From Verrucomicrobiales bacterium (GTDB lineage: Bacteria; Verrucomicrobiota; Verrucomicrobiia; Verrucomicrobiales; DEV007): a stretch of 50,150 nucleotides of DNA. The first letter of the stretch is position 1, and every line of letters begins with the position of its first letter. Made by a program: the position numbers and the translations under genes. The notes beneath the pieces are model-generated. The model did no database searches, was not told where the DNA came from, and worked only from the letters and a program-made list of their open reading frames with translations. Shown in pieces: positions 33,965 to 42,287 of the stretch. The stretch spans positions 1-50,150 of the forward strand of contig PBSY01000016.1 of NCBI GenBank assembly GCA_002726915.1, given 5' to 3'.

Positions 33965-35236
33965 TCAATCACAAAGTGCCCGCGCCTTCGGCTTACCTCG
34001 AGCCAATTCTTTTTCAGCAGCCTTAGCATCGAGGTCATCGTAAGCACCGAAGTCGTTGAACCAAATTCTCTTGGCCCACCGATAGACGGGGTGCTTTTCA
34101 GGGATTTCTTCGCCGGTTGGCAGCCATTGACTGTTGCGTGGAGTCATGGCATCGAGTTCTGCGATCGCAGTTTTCCTGATGGTGGTATCTGTGGCCCCGT
34201 GTTTCACGACGAGGTCTTTAACAAGGTCAGGGCGTTCCAGAACGATGCACCCCCGAGTGTGGCTGGCAGCGGTTTCTCGGAAATCCTTCATAAAAGCCGA
34301 CTGAGTCAAGGTTTTGTATACTGAGCCATCGCGCACGTTTTCAGTCGCAAACTGGATGATAGGGCAGGGTTCGATGGCTCCAGTCGGCGAAATGTGGTGT
34401 GAAATGCCGTTAGCCATTGGGCAAAGGGCACGACCTTCGCCATCGTAGTAGGCATCAATAATTCCGAGCGGAAGTTTAGTGCGCATGGTGACAATGAAGT
34501 CCCGGACTCTGCGCGCCTGATCCGGTGTTAAAGCGAGGCCCTCGTTAGGTTGCGGGCCAACAGGGCGATAGGTGTGATACCAGGCGTAATGAACACCACG
34601 GTCAATGAGCTTCCTCAACCATTTTTCGGTAAGAAGGTCATCGATGTTGGTCTGACAAAGGCTCGTCGCTACACCTGTAAGCAGCCTATTATTTAGGCAG
34701 TTGTCGAGGCCCCTCAGGGTGCGGTTCAAAACATCTTTGCCTCCGCGACGTTCGTTCGCGACAATTTCAGTGCCTTCGATCGAAATAAGTGGCGTTGCGT
34801 TGCCGATCTGTCGCAGCTGCTTGGCCTTTTTTTCTGTGATCATTTGCCCGTTGGTGAAGACCTGAAAAAAACAGTCTGGGTGCTGAGCGAGGAAATCTAG
34901 CAGTTCGGGGTGCATGAAAGGCTCTCCGCCGAGGATGCCGAAGAAAGCGTTGCCATGAGCCTTGGCGTCATTGACGACTTTATTGAGTTCCTCGAGATTG
35001 AGGCTCTCGCGTGGCTTATCAACGTCGACCCAGCATCCCTGACAGCGCAGATTGCAGCTGTTGAGAATAGAGAGGTAGAGGAAGGGAGGGAAGTAGATCC
35101 CTTCTTTCATCCTCTTCTTGTAGAGGTTCACTGAGCGTATGCCCTTGACGCCGAAGTTCCACATGAACTTTCCGAGGTGGCGTTTGTCAGCGCTGCGCAT
35201 GATGCGAGCGGCATACTGGAGAGAGGGAACGATCAT
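33965..35236 (-). CDS. Radical SAM enzyme with SPASM-like C-terminal cysteines
   Basis: 423 aa. The CX3CX2C cluster motif is SCNLRCQGCW (Cys61, Cys65, Cys68), and the SAM-binding GGEP motif is at 103-107. The C-terminal half has extra cysteines in ALCPMANG, IEPCPII and RGCIVLE plus a terminal ALCD, arranged like an auxiliary iron-sulfur (SPASM/twitch) domain. It should generate a 5'-deoxyadenosyl radical for a modification, but I cannot name the substrate. The ATG at 35236 is chosen because the upstream frame is unconserved leader. A class I aldolase gene lies upstream on the same strand with a 125-bp gap, a possible pathway link. Confidence 0.82.
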   Translation of the reverse strand: MIVPSLQYAARIMRSADKRHLGKFMWNFGVKGIRSVNLYKKRMKEGIYFPPFLYLSILNSCNLRCQGCWVDVDKPRESLNLEELNKVVNDAKAHGNAFFGILGGEPFMHPELLDFLAQHPDCFFQVFTNGQMITEKKAKQLRQIGNATPLISIEGTEIVANERRGGKDVLNRTLRGLDNCLNNRLLTGVATSLCQTNIDDLLTEKWLRKLIDRGVHYAWYHTYRPVGPQPNEGLALTPDQARRVRDFIVTMRTKLPLGIIDAYYDGEGRALCPMANGISHHISPTGAIEPCPIIQFATENVRDGSVYKTLTQSAFMKDFRETAASHTRGCIVLERPDLVKDLVVKHGATDTTIRKTAIAELDAMTPRNSQWLPTGEEIPEKHPVYRWAKRIWFNDFGAYDDLDAKAAEKELARGKPKARALCD

Positions 35237-35361
35237 GGGAGCATTCGAGCCGAGGCTCGTTATTGAATACGGGGAAACCAACAAAAAGTCTACGCCAACC
35301 ACACAAAAGTAGACCGACCCCAAGTAATTTCACTGCTTTTACGGAGCGTAGATGCGCACCC

Positions 35362-36150
35362 TCAAAGAAGTTTCAGGGCAGAGTCGACCGAGGCTTCTTC
35401 GTGAACAATCGCGCTGATCGCTGCCGCAATTTTCGCGGGCTGAGCATGTTGGAAAATATTCCGGCCAACAGCGGTCCCGATCGCTCCCGCATCCATTGCC
35501 TTTTTAATCATAGCAAGCAGGGCTTTATCATCACCCATTGCTGCACCGCCGAGAACGATTACGGGAACGAAGCAGGATTCGACGATAGCTCGGAAATCGT
35601 CGACCGTCCCGTTGGCGGGGAAGGCAGTTTTTACGATGTCTGCACCGAGTTCCGCTGCGGCCCGGACGGTGAAACCGATATTTTCGACGGTGTAGTCATC
35701 CGGGCGCCCGATGCTGAAAGGCAATGCTTCCAAAATGATTGGGATATCGGTTTCCAGGCTTTCACTGATGAGTTCTGCTACCTCGCGGGCGTTGTCCGCT
35801 TCGTTCGGGTGGTGCGAGTAAAGCATGTTCATCATCGCTTGCGCGCCGACACTTAGAGCATCATCTGCCCCGTAGAGCCTGTAGCTGCCTTCGTCGACAT
35901 TCTCTCCGTAGACCGGTTTGTAGCAGTCGGTTCGCAGACAAACTCCTTTATCTCCAAACAGATCCGCAGCCGCCTTGGCGACACCAAGATTCACGACGAA
36001 TCCATCGACAAACGGATTGAGATCTTCAATGATCTCGAGTGGTTTCAATCCCGCCACTGGAATGACGCTACCGTGGTCGATTGGGAGGATGACAGTGCGT
36101 CCATCCGACTGAAGAAACTTGGAGAGATTTGAGGCGCGATCCATGAGCAT
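35362..36150 (-). CDS. DhnA/FbaB-type class I aldolase family protein
   Basis: A 262-aa TIM-barrel Schiff-base aldolase. The N-terminal TVILPIDHGSVIP carries the phosphate-site Asp, GADIVKTAFP carries the Schiff-base Lys174, and VIVLGGAAMGDD and GTAVGRNIFQH form the C-terminal phosphate-binding loops. Fructose-1,6-bisphosphate, 2-amino-3,7-dideoxy-heptulosonate-type and deoxyphosphate aldolases share these features, so the substrate is open. It is the second member of this superfamily in the window and is clearly different from the LsrF-like one. Two in-frame ATGs (36150, 36144) are equally possible starts. A tandem 18-bp repeat sits 51-86 bp upstream. Confidence 0.82.
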   Translation of the reverse strand: MLMDRASNLSKFLQSDGRTVILPIDHGSVIPVAGLKPLEIIEDLNPFVDGFVVNLGVAKAAADLFGDKGVCLRTDCYKPVYGENVDEGSYRLYGADDALSVGAQAMMNMLYSHHPNEADNAREVAELISESLETDIPIILEALPFSIGRPDDYTVENIGFTVRAAAELGADIVKTAFPANGTVDDFRAIVESCFVPVIVLGGAAMGDDKALLAMIKKAMDAGAIGTAVGRNIFQHAQPAKIAAAISAIVHEEASVDSALKLL

Positions 36151-36200
36151 GCAATGGAGCGTTCCTTTGGAACATTATCAAGCCACCTCGAGAGAAAATT

Positions 36201-36236
36201 CACTTACCCTTCGGTATACACTTACCCTTCGGTATA
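36201..36236. repeat. Exact tandem 18-bp repeat between the aldolase gene and tRNA-Ala
   Basis: CACTTACCCTTCGGTATA occurs twice without a gap (36201-36218, 36219-36236). On the minus strand each unit begins TATACC. The repeat lies in the aldolase leader and just beyond the tRNA-Ala 3' hairpin. It could be a double regulator site or a simple slippage duplication. Confidence 0.7.
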
Positions 36237-36239
36237 GTA

Positions 36240-36253
36240 GCCCCTATAGGGGC
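36240..36253 (-). terminator. Small GC hairpin after tRNA-Ala
   Basis: GCCCC-TATA-GGGGC forms a perfect 5-bp stem 5 nt beyond the tRNA 3' end. There is no T-run, so it is a weak terminator or a processing/stability element. Confidence 0.4.
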
Positions 36254-36258
36254 AAAAG

Positions 36259-36331
36259 TGGAGCATAGCGGATTTGAACCGCTGACCCCCTGCATGCCAT
36301 GCAGGTGCTCTACCAACTGAGCTAATGCCCC
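36259..36331 (-). tRNA. tRNA-Ala(GGC)
   Basis: On the minus strand the acceptor GGGGCAT pairs with ATGCTCC (one G-U), followed by discriminator A. The D arm contains AGCTCAGTTGGTAGAGC. The anticodon stem CCTGC/GCAGG closes the loop ATGGCAT, giving anticodon GGC (alanine). The T arm is GCGGTTCAAATCCGC. The CCA end is not encoded (the next bases are C, T), in contrast to tRNA-Ser in this window, so the tRNA depends on a CCA-adding enzyme. Confidence 0.96.
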
Positions 36332-36364
36332 TTTTTGCGGAAACCGCCAGACTGACGGGCGGTG

Positions 36365-36393
36365 ATTGTAGTTGAGAAACTGTTACCGGGCAA
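36365..36393 (-). promoter_or_regulatory. Sigma-70-type promoter for tRNA-Ala
   Basis: On the minus strand TTGCCC (36388-36393) and TACAAT (36365-36370) are spaced by exactly 17 bp, with the -10 box about 33 nt before the tRNA 5' end. The match is 4/6 and 5/6 to the consensus hexamers. The same DNA also forms TACCGG-GCAA-CCGGTA across the -35 box. Confidence 0.6.
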
Positions 36394-36698
36394 CCGGTAT
36401 TTTCATGATCGTGTTTTAAATCGCAGCGGTGCTAAAAGCTCAGATGACCAGATTTAAATGAGCTGAACGAGCCACCTGAGGGGAATGAAGACGACAATCA
36501 AAAGGTGTTTTGGTTTCGGCTCCTTAGCTTCTTAATGACATCTTCGCCATCATAGAGCTTATCTTCTACCATACATTAAATAGGGCGCGGCGAATGACTC
36601 AAAAACAGAAACAATCCTCGGAGGGCCTGCGGGACTTTTGCCGGCTAACTGCGATAAAAACAGTCGATATCTGTTCATGAAAAAATCGGAGGAAGGGG
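36394..36698. other. Gene-free gap between tRNA-Ala promoter and pyrC; weak pyrC terminator
   Basis: No credible gene. A 24-codon minus-strand frame starting at 36572 lacks support. Just after pyrC, on the minus strand, AACAG/CTGTT (36659-36663 with 36671-36675) forms a short stem followed by a T-run, a weak candidate terminator. Confidence 0.4.
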
Positions 36699-37796
36699 TC
36701 AGGCGATGGACCACGTCAGTTCGAGTTGCATACCGACAGGCAAGGGGACAACCGGGCCATCAGGTGTCTCATGCGTCACGCATGAGGATGGCGATTTGAC
36801 CAGTTCAAACGTCTCTTGTGTCGGCTGGAAGCCATAAAACGACGGGCCGTTACTGCATAGGAATCGAGTGAACGCTTCTCTGCCCTCGTCACTGAAAAGG
36901 TTGGCGCCTGCTTCCTCGAAAGCCATTGCATAAAGCTGAGGTGCACAGCCGCCTGTATAGCATCCAGCAGCGCAACCGCACTCTGTTGCTTTGGTGGTGT
37001 GCGGAGCGCTGTCGGTTCCGGCGAAAAACTTCGACTGTCCCGGAGTAAGTAGAGCTTTGCGCAGCTCTTCGCGGTCACGCTCAAACTTGACCATGGGCAG
37101 GCAATAGAGATGATACTTGAGGCCCTGAATTAGGTGACCAACTGTGTAGAGCAGGTGCTGCGGGGTAATGGTAGCGCCGATGTGATCGGGTGCTGAGGCG
37201 ACAAATTTCGCCGCCGTTGCGGTCGTGATATGCTCGCAAATGATGCGAAGATTGGGGTGCTCGTCGAGAATTCTTGGAATGCGATGAGTGTAAAATTCGG
37301 ACTCAGCTGTTTGCTTCTCGTCAAAATACTCCGCGCCATGCAGAGCGTGTTGTTCTCCGTGGATGCAAAGTGCAATCTGGTTTGCCTCCATCGCCTTGAA
37401 GACATCGCTGCCAATCCATTCATCCATGGGAATCCCGTAGTCGGCGTTGGTAGTGCCATGGGGTGGGTAGTATTTGGCTGCGCGAAGAAGGCCGGTGGCG
37501 GCTCCCTCGTCGATCATCGAAGGAGTCGTCTCAGCAGTCAGGTAAAGTGGAGTGATGAGGTGGTCAAAGGCCTCGGCCCCTGCTTCAAGTAATTCAGCCC
37601 GATAAGCCTCGATCGACCATGCGGAGTCAGACTTTGGTCCTGTCACGCGGGAAACAGGTGGCTTAGTATTCGGCATGGCCAGCGCACCTGCGCAGCCCAT
37701 TTGCAAATGATCTGATAGATAGATACCCACGTTCTCTCCCTGCCGGAAGTGGGTGTGGAGGTCATACCATTTTGGGATAGTCAGGGAGTGGGCCAT
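36699..37796 (-). CDS. pyrC: Dihydroorotase (PyrC, class II)
   Basis: Cytoplasmic zinc amidohydrolase, 365 aa, catalysing cyclisation of carbamoyl-aspartate to dihydroorotate in pyrimidine synthesis. The HxH metal ligands are His14 and His16 (DLHTHFR), and the carbamylated lysine is Lys108 (AAKYYPPHGTTN). His ligands are also in LCIHGE and ICEHITT, and the catalytic Asp is in FAGTDSAPHTT. This is the E. coli PyrC-like family. The ATG at 37796 gives the conserved N-terminus; a GTG at 37826 adds ten basic residues and is less likely. It is a single gene with no other pyr gene nearby. Confidence 0.96.
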   Translation of the reverse strand: MAHSLTIPKWYDLHTHFRQGENVGIYLSDHLQMGCAGALAMPNTKPPVSRVTGPKSDSAWSIEAYRAELLEAGAEAFDHLITPLYLTAETTPSMIDEGAATGLLRAAKYYPPHGTTNADYGIPMDEWIGSDVFKAMEANQIALCIHGEQHALHGAEYFDEKQTAESEFYTHRIPRILDEHPNLRIICEHITTATAAKFVASAPDHIGATITPQHLLYTVGHLIQGLKYHLYCLPMVKFERDREELRKALLTPGQSKFFAGTDSAPHTTKATECGCAAGCYTGGCAPQLYAMAFEEAGANLFSDEGREAFTRFLCSNGPSFYGFQPTQETFELVKSPSSCVTHETPDGPVVPLPVGMQLELTWSIA

Positions 37797-37884
37797 TAGG
37801 TCGCGTTTTCTTTTCGAAACACACACTGTATTGGCAACCCTTCAAGAAGAAGTTCCCTGTGATTCGCAAAGATAGAATAGGTCG

Positions 37885-39345
37885 TTAGAAGGACTTACCC
37901 ACTGTTTTTTTCTTTTGCCCTCTCTGTTGCTTTCCCGTCGTTTCGTCTAGCTGCTTACGATACCGTTCATATTCCCATCGTCCTAGAAACGTGGGAAAGT
38001 GTGGCTGATAAGCCTCGTCCTCGTGCCAGAAGCGCCGTTCAGGTTGAGCTGGATCAACTCGACCCCCCGGATAGTCTTTGCCGGCGACGGACTCTTCGAG
38101 CGAAGCATCAAATGCTTCGTATTTCGCGATCAGTTTCTTGGCAATGTTGGGTTTGGTATTGATGAGATTGGTGGTCTCATTCCGATCTTCGATAAGATCG
38201 TAAAGCTCATACTCACCTTTTTGACGAACGATCTTATAGCGGTCTCCGGTCAAGACCCCTCGACCAGAGTGACGAAATGGAAGGTAGCCGTTCCGTGTTT
38301 TCTGCTTCCCGTCAATGAGAGGCAGGAGGCTAAGGCCATCTTGTGGCTGCAGAAAGCTGTCGTCCGGAAGGTCAACGATCTCGGCGATCGTCGGAAACAT
38401 ATCAATCGTTCCCGCCGGGAAAGTAGTGGTGCGTTTTTTCGGGATTCTGTCGGGCCACTCTATAACTCCCGGCACTCTCAAGCCACCTTCATACATCGTG
38501 TTCTTGGAGCCACGAAGGCCTCCCATTGTTTCCGGACCGAACTTTGACAGCCCCCCATTGTCACTCGTGAACCATAGGAGGGTGTTGTCGGCGATGCCAA
38601 GTTCGCGAAGTCCTTTGCGCAGGGCTCCAACACTGCGATCCATAGCGACGATCTCACCATACTGATGCTGGTATTCCTCAGGGAGTTCTGCGAAAGGGGC
38701 ACGATCTTCGTCAGAAGCTTTCATGGGGTCATGGGGAGTGCCATACCAGATTACGGTGAATGTCGGTTTGTTACCTGCGTTGTCCTTAATGAACTTCAGT
38801 GCCTCTTCGACAACAACCTCTGAAGAGTCTCCTTCGAATTCCTCAAATTCGCCCATGCGACCAAGCAGTGGATCCATATCGAAGAAATTGGTGGTGGTGA
38901 GCCAGTGCTGAAATCCGAAGGCACCCGGATGATGAGAGTCGTCAGCCAGCACGGGAACGCCTGGTCCGCGGAGGCCATTGAGGTGCCATTTTCCGAAGTG
39001 TCCGGTGGCGTAGCCTGCGGAGCTCAGAGCTTGGGCAATTGTTTTTTCCTGCAAGCGGAGCGGATATCCGTGGGTCTGAACTCCCGTGCGATCGTTGCTG
39101 CGACCAGTCAAAACTGTCGCGCGACTCGGTGAACAGTTGGATGCTCCGGCATAGAAACGATCGAATCGAAGACCATTGGAAGCCATGGCATCCAAGTGTG
39201 GAGTTTTTAGGTGTGGATGACCATTGTAGCTGGTCTGGCCCCAACCCTGGTCATCCGCCATGACAAAGACAATGTGAGGAGGCTCGTCAGTGAAGGCGGG
39301 ACCTGAAAATAGAACAGTAAAAAGGAGGAAAATAGACGTTTTCAT
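37885..39345 (-). CDS. Secreted sulfatase (CSPSR type)
   Basis: Type I sulfatase, 486 aa. Signal peptide (1-19), then PHIVFVMADDQGWGQ with the metal Asp pair, the formylglycine site CSPSR (Cys71), GHFGKWHLNG, TVIWYGTPHDP, LLWFTSDNGGL and RVPGVIEWP. The C-terminus is unusual in ending with a basic tail (KQQRGQKKKTVGKSF). The substrate is not predictable beyond sulfated carbohydrate. It is divergent from a DUF1080 gene with only 39 bp between starts, so the two probably share a control region and a polysaccharide-degradation role. Confidence 0.93.
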   Translation of the reverse strand: MKTSIFLLFTVLFSGPAFTDEPPHIVFVMADDQGWGQTSYNGHPHLKTPHLDAMASNGLRFDRFYAGASNCSPSRATVLTGRSNDRTGVQTHGYPLRLQEKTIAQALSSAGYATGHFGKWHLNGLRGPGVPVLADDSHHPGAFGFQHWLTTTNFFDMDPLLGRMGEFEEFEGDSSEVVVEEALKFIKDNAGNKPTFTVIWYGTPHDPMKASDEDRAPFAELPEEYQHQYGEIVAMDRSVGALRKGLRELGIADNTLLWFTSDNGGLSKFGPETMGGLRGSKNTMYEGGLRVPGVIEWPDRIPKKRTTTFPAGTIDMFPTIAEIVDLPDDSFLQPQDGLSLLPLIDGKQKTRNGYLPFRHSGRGVLTGDRYKIVRQKGEYELYDLIEDRNETTNLINTKPNIAKKLIAKYEAFDASLEESVAGKDYPGGRVDPAQPERRFWHEDEAYQPHFPTFLGRWEYERYRKQLDETTGKQQRGQKKKTVGKSF

Positions 39346-39384
39346 GGCGTTGATTGAATCAGAAAAGAGTGTTATCCCAACTTA

Positions 39385-40104
39385 ATGAGATCATCGATGC
39401 ATTTTTTTGGCGCAATTTTTCTGGTTTCCAGTCTAACGCACTACGCTGTAGCCGACCATCATGGGAAGAAAAATAATACCCTGACTGCAAAGGAGAAAGC
39501 GGGTGAATGGCAACTGCTGTTCAATGGTAAGGACCTCTCTTCCTGGCGCAACTACATGCTTTCCCAATCTATGACTCAGGAAGTGAACGAGAAATGGAAG
39601 ATTGAAGGGGATGCGTTCACTCTCACGGGCAAAGGAGGGGGAGATATTATTACGAAGGAGCAGTATGGAGCATTTGAACTGAAACTCGACTTCAAGATCT
39701 CTCCTCAGGGTAATAGTGGGATTATGTTCCACGTCCAAGAGACCGAAGCCAAGGCCTGGCGTACTGGTCCAGAAATTCAGATTCAGGACAATGATCACGG
39801 GAAAGATCCTCAGAAAGCAGGGTGGCTCTATCAACTATACCGGGCGGATGTCGATGCAGCCAAGCCTGCTGGCGAATGGAATTCGGTCCATATCATCATA
39901 ACCCCCGAAAAGTGCGTTCACTATATGAACGGCACCAAATACTTCGAATACGTCAAGGGATCAGAGGACTGGAACAAGCGAGTCGCGGCGAGCAAGTTCT
40001 CAAAGTATGCGGATTTTGGGAAACCGACCGAGGGGCATATCTGTCTTCAAGACCACGGTAACGTCGTTCACTTTCAAAATGTGAAAGTTCGCCGTCTGGA
40101 TTAA
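39385..40104 (+). CDS. Secreted DUF1080 (3-keto-glycoside hydrolase-like) protein
   Basis: A 239-aa exported protein with signal peptide (to about residue 23) and a single DUF1080 jelly-roll domain: WQLLFNGKDLSSWRNY, GDIITKEQYGAFELKLDFK, GNSGIMFHVQE, TGPEIQIQDND, GEWNSVHIII and HICLQDHGNVVHFQNVKVR. Members hydrolyse 3-keto-glycosides in some Bacteroides and PVC pathways, and others act as carbohydrate-binding domains; which applies here is unknown. It is divergent from a sulfatase. A second ATG at 39397 is possible. Confidence 0.92.
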   Translation: MRSSMHFFGAIFLVSSLTHYAVADHHGKKNNTLTAKEKAGEWQLLFNGKDLSSWRNYMLSQSMTQEVNEKWKIEGDAFTLTGKGGGDIITKEQYGAFELKLDFKISPQGNSGIMFHVQETEAKAWRTGPEIQIQDNDHGKDPQKAGWLYQLYRADVDAAKPAGEWNSVHIIITPEKCVHYMNGTKYFEYVKGSEDWNKRVAASKFSKYADFGKPTEGHICLQDHGNVVHFQNVKVRRLD

Positions 40105-40447
40105 ATTTTCAGAGCTGAACTAAGTCATTTTTGCTCGACTTTGCTTTAGGCGACGGGTGTCGGCACTATGATTCCCGAGGGAGCTTAACATCGAGTCCTT
40201 TCTGTCACTACCCTCGAAAAAAGTCTTTAAATTGGCGTTGGCCTCGGAAAAGAGCTAGGAGCTTGCGGGGCATGGGTCCTTTGACACGGTTTAGGCAGCT
40301 TAGGAATGGGCGCGACGCGGATAATTTCTCTGGTCACTAATTCTTAGGTTGTGTCAGGATTTCTTTGGAACTTCAGGGGCTGAAGCAGGATCGCCGAAGC
40401 CTGGACGCTTGAAAAAATAGCTGAATGCACCTTCACTAATTAAGAAC
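40105..40447. other. Gene-free gap upstream of tlyA
   Basis: I see no credible coding sequence, RNA gene or strong terminator in these 343 bp. Short frames here lack family resemblance. Confidence 0.5.
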
Positions 40448-40476
40448 GGCAAATTGATCGAAACGATCGAGTTGCC
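40448..40476 (+). promoter_or_regulatory. Near-perfect 13-bp hairpin in the tlyA leader
   Basis: GGCAA...TTGCC outer stem and TTGATCG/CGATCGA inner stem form 12 pairs (one of them T-G) and one A-G mismatch around an AAA triloop, ending 10 bp before the tlyA ATG. There is no T-run, so termination is unlikely. Its position suits control of translation initiation or an operator dyad. Confidence 0.55.
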
Positions 40477-40486
40477 TTGAACCTAA

Positions 40487-41227
40487 ATGAGTAAGGAACG
40501 ACTTGATCAAGCATTGGCTCGCCGCGGACTCTCTGAATCCCGCGAAATGGCCAAGCGGCTCATTCTGGCTGGTGAAGTGAGGGTTGAAGGCATGGACGGG
40601 TTGCTGAAGCCAGGGAGCAAGGTCGAAGAAGACGCGCAGATTCTTGTCAAAAGTCGCCCGAAATTCGTCAGCCGTGGAGGTCTGAAGATTGAGAAAGCGT
40701 TGGATGAGTTCGGCATCGACGTTAGGGGAATGGTGGTATTGGATGCCGGTGCCTCAACTGGCGGTTTTACTGATTGCGTGCTACAGCGAGGGGCCACAAA
40801 AGTGTTCGCCTATGATGTTGGGAAGAACCAACTGGCTTGGAAGATCCGCAATGACGAGCGTGTGGTCTCCCGCGAAGGGATTAATATCCGCTACTTGCAG
40901 CCCGGTGATATCGGTGAAGAAGTTGATCTCGTCGTCATTGATGTATCATTTATCTCTTTAACTTTGATCTTACCTCGGGTATTTCAGGTATTGAAGCCGG
41001 ACGGAACAGTCATTTGTCTTATCAAGCCTCAGTTTGAGCTAAAAAAGGAGCAAATTGGTAAAGGAGGCATTGTCCGTGAACCTGAATTGCATGAAGAGGC
41101 AGTGGAAAAGATCTCTTCTTTCGTATGCGACGACCTCGGAAAAAGCTGGCATGGCCTGACACAGTCGCCTATCAGTGGAACAGACGGAAATATCGAATTT
41201 CTCGCATGGCTAAAGCACCCCGAGTAG
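40487..41227 (+). CDS. tlyA: TlyA family rRNA 2'-O-methyltransferase
   Basis: A 246-aa RNA methyltransferase with an N-terminal S4 RNA-binding domain (ERLDQALARRGLSESREMAKRL region, residues 4-25, and on to 60) and an FtsJ-type Rossmann domain. The SAM motif is LDAGASTGGFTDC, preceded by FVSRGGLKIEKALDEF, and DVSFISLTLILP follows. Mycobacterial TlyA methylates 16S and 23S rRNA cytidines; older 'hemolysin A' labels come from heterologous expression. The 3' end overlaps nadK by 22 bp, a common tlyA-nadK arrangement. Confidence 0.94.
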   Translation: MSKERLDQALARRGLSESREMAKRLILAGEVRVEGMDGLLKPGSKVEEDAQILVKSRPKFVSRGGLKIEKALDEFGIDVRGMVVLDAGASTGGFTDCVLQRGATKVFAYDVGKNQLAWKIRNDERVVSREGINIRYLQPGDIGEEVDLVVIDVSFISLTLILPRVFQVLKPDGTVICLIKPQFELKKEQIGKGGIVREPELHEEAVEKISSFVCDDLGKSWHGLTQSPISGTDGNIEFLAWLKHPE

Positions 41228-42075
41228 GCATTATCGCCAACCTGTCCAAATCTGGCGCCAAGGAATTGTTGGCGGATTTGTTGCTGCGTTTTGAAACGGC
41301 CAAGATCGAGGTGAGCCTCGATCTAAGGACGGCCGACCTTGCAGGGCAATCGGGTGGGCTCCAATTAGAGGAGTTCATCGAGGTGGTTGATGTGATCGTT
41401 GTCCTTGGTGGTGATGGCACGATTCTCTGGCTGCTAAGACAACTGCGGGAAAAGGTAAAGCCAATGGCCGCAATCAATACCGGAACGCTGGGATTCCTCA
41501 CTTGTGCCACTGAGGAGGAGAGCGGTAAACTCGTTAATGCTCTTGCGACGGGAGAATATCAGCAGACCGATCGGATCATTCTCTCGGGCAGTTTTCTCCT
41601 CAATGGAGAGAAGAGAGAAGAATTTGTCGCTCTCAATGAGGTAACCTTCTCTCGGGGAGTTGGTTCACGGGTTATCCATGTGGAAGCTTGGGTGAACGGG
41701 CGTATGGCAAATCGTTACACGGGTGATGGTCTCATCGTAGCGACCCCTACGGGCTCTACCGCTTACTCGCTATCTGCCGGCGGCCCTCTGGTGCAGCCCG
41801 GCGCTGATGTTTTTGTCGTCACTCCAATCTGTCCCCACACTCTTGCTGATCGACCATTGGTTGTGGGCGCCAGCAGTCAGGTCTCCCTAAAGGCTCCGGA
41901 ACAAAGGGATGATCTCGCTCTCTACGTCGATGGTCGGTTGTTAGTCGAGTTCTCCGATCCCGCCGAAGTCAAACTGGAGTTGGCAAGCTTTACCCTTCCG
42001 CTGATTTCCCTGCCTGATCAGGATTTCTACACCGTATTGCACCGCAAGATGGGGTGGGCCGGCAGTGCCATTTAG
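41206..42075 (+). CDS. nadK: NAD kinase
   Basis: Phosphorylates NAD to NADP; 289 aa. It has VLGGDGTILWLLR (GGDGT motif), GTLGFLT, LNEVTFSRG, the NE/D region and the PTGSTAYSLSAGGPLV block, then ICPHTLADRPLV. The ATG at 41206 starts RVGIIANLSK after four residues; the longer frame from 41125 lies within tlyA. It overlaps tlyA by 22 bp and the convergent Trm112-like gene by 4 bp. Confidence 0.96.
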   Translation: MAKAPRVGIIANLSKSGAKELLADLLLRFETAKIEVSLDLRTADLAGQSGGLQLEEFIEVVDVIVVLGGDGTILWLLRQLREKVKPMAAINTGTLGFLTCATEEESGKLVNALATGEYQQTDRIILSGSFLLNGEKREEFVALNEVTFSRGVGSRVIHVEAWVNGRMANRYTGDGLIVATPTGSTAYSLSAGGPLVQPGADVFVVTPICPHTLADRPLVVGASSQVSLKAPEQRDDLALYVDGRLLVEFSDPAEVKLELASFTLPLISLPDQDFYTVLHRKMGWAGSAI

Positions 42076-42287
42076 CCAGCCGAGGTTTCGCCTCTTTCAG
42101 GGACAAGATTAAGAAAGCCGTTTTCGACTGGGTAGGCTCGCTTTCGGTCCTTCGTAAGATAGGCGCCCTCTGGGAACTCGGCTTCAAAGCCTGAAAGTTC
42201 GTCACCTTCGGCAAAGTGAAGAGGCTGTTGCGTTACGGGGCAACGCAGCAACCTAGAGGTTTCGTGGGATAGCCCATGCTGACTCAT
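42072..42287 (-). CDS. Trm112-like small protein (UPF0434/YcaR type)
   Basis: 71 aa. LLRCPVTQQPLHF and KDRKRAYPVENGFLNLVPE match the Trm112-like zinc-finger family, whose eukaryotic member activates methyltransferases. The family's second zinc Cys (usually CPxC) is Thr here, so metal binding is doubtful. ATGA overlap with moeB upstream indicates coupled translation. The stop overlaps nadK convergently by 4 bp. Confidence 0.78.
   Translation of the reverse strand: MSQHGLSHETSRLLRCPVTQQPLHFAEGDELSGFEAEFPEGAYLTKDRKRAYPVENGFLNLVPERGETSAG

Noticed and set aside
33793-34047. 84-codon minus-strand frame
   Set aside because: It overlaps the 3' end of the radical SAM gene in another frame and has low-complexity, family-less sequence.
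36498-36572. 24-codon minus-strand frame starting MVEDKLYDGED
   Set aside because: No ribosome site, no recognised family and too short to distinguish from chance.
40131-40340. 69-codon plus-strand frame between the DUF1080 gene and tlyA
   Set aside because: Arg/Ser-rich shadow-like composition, no start signal and no family resemblance.
40487-41227. Hemolysin function for TlyA
   Set aside because: S4 plus FtsJ domains indicate an rRNA methyltransferase; the hemolysin label is historical.
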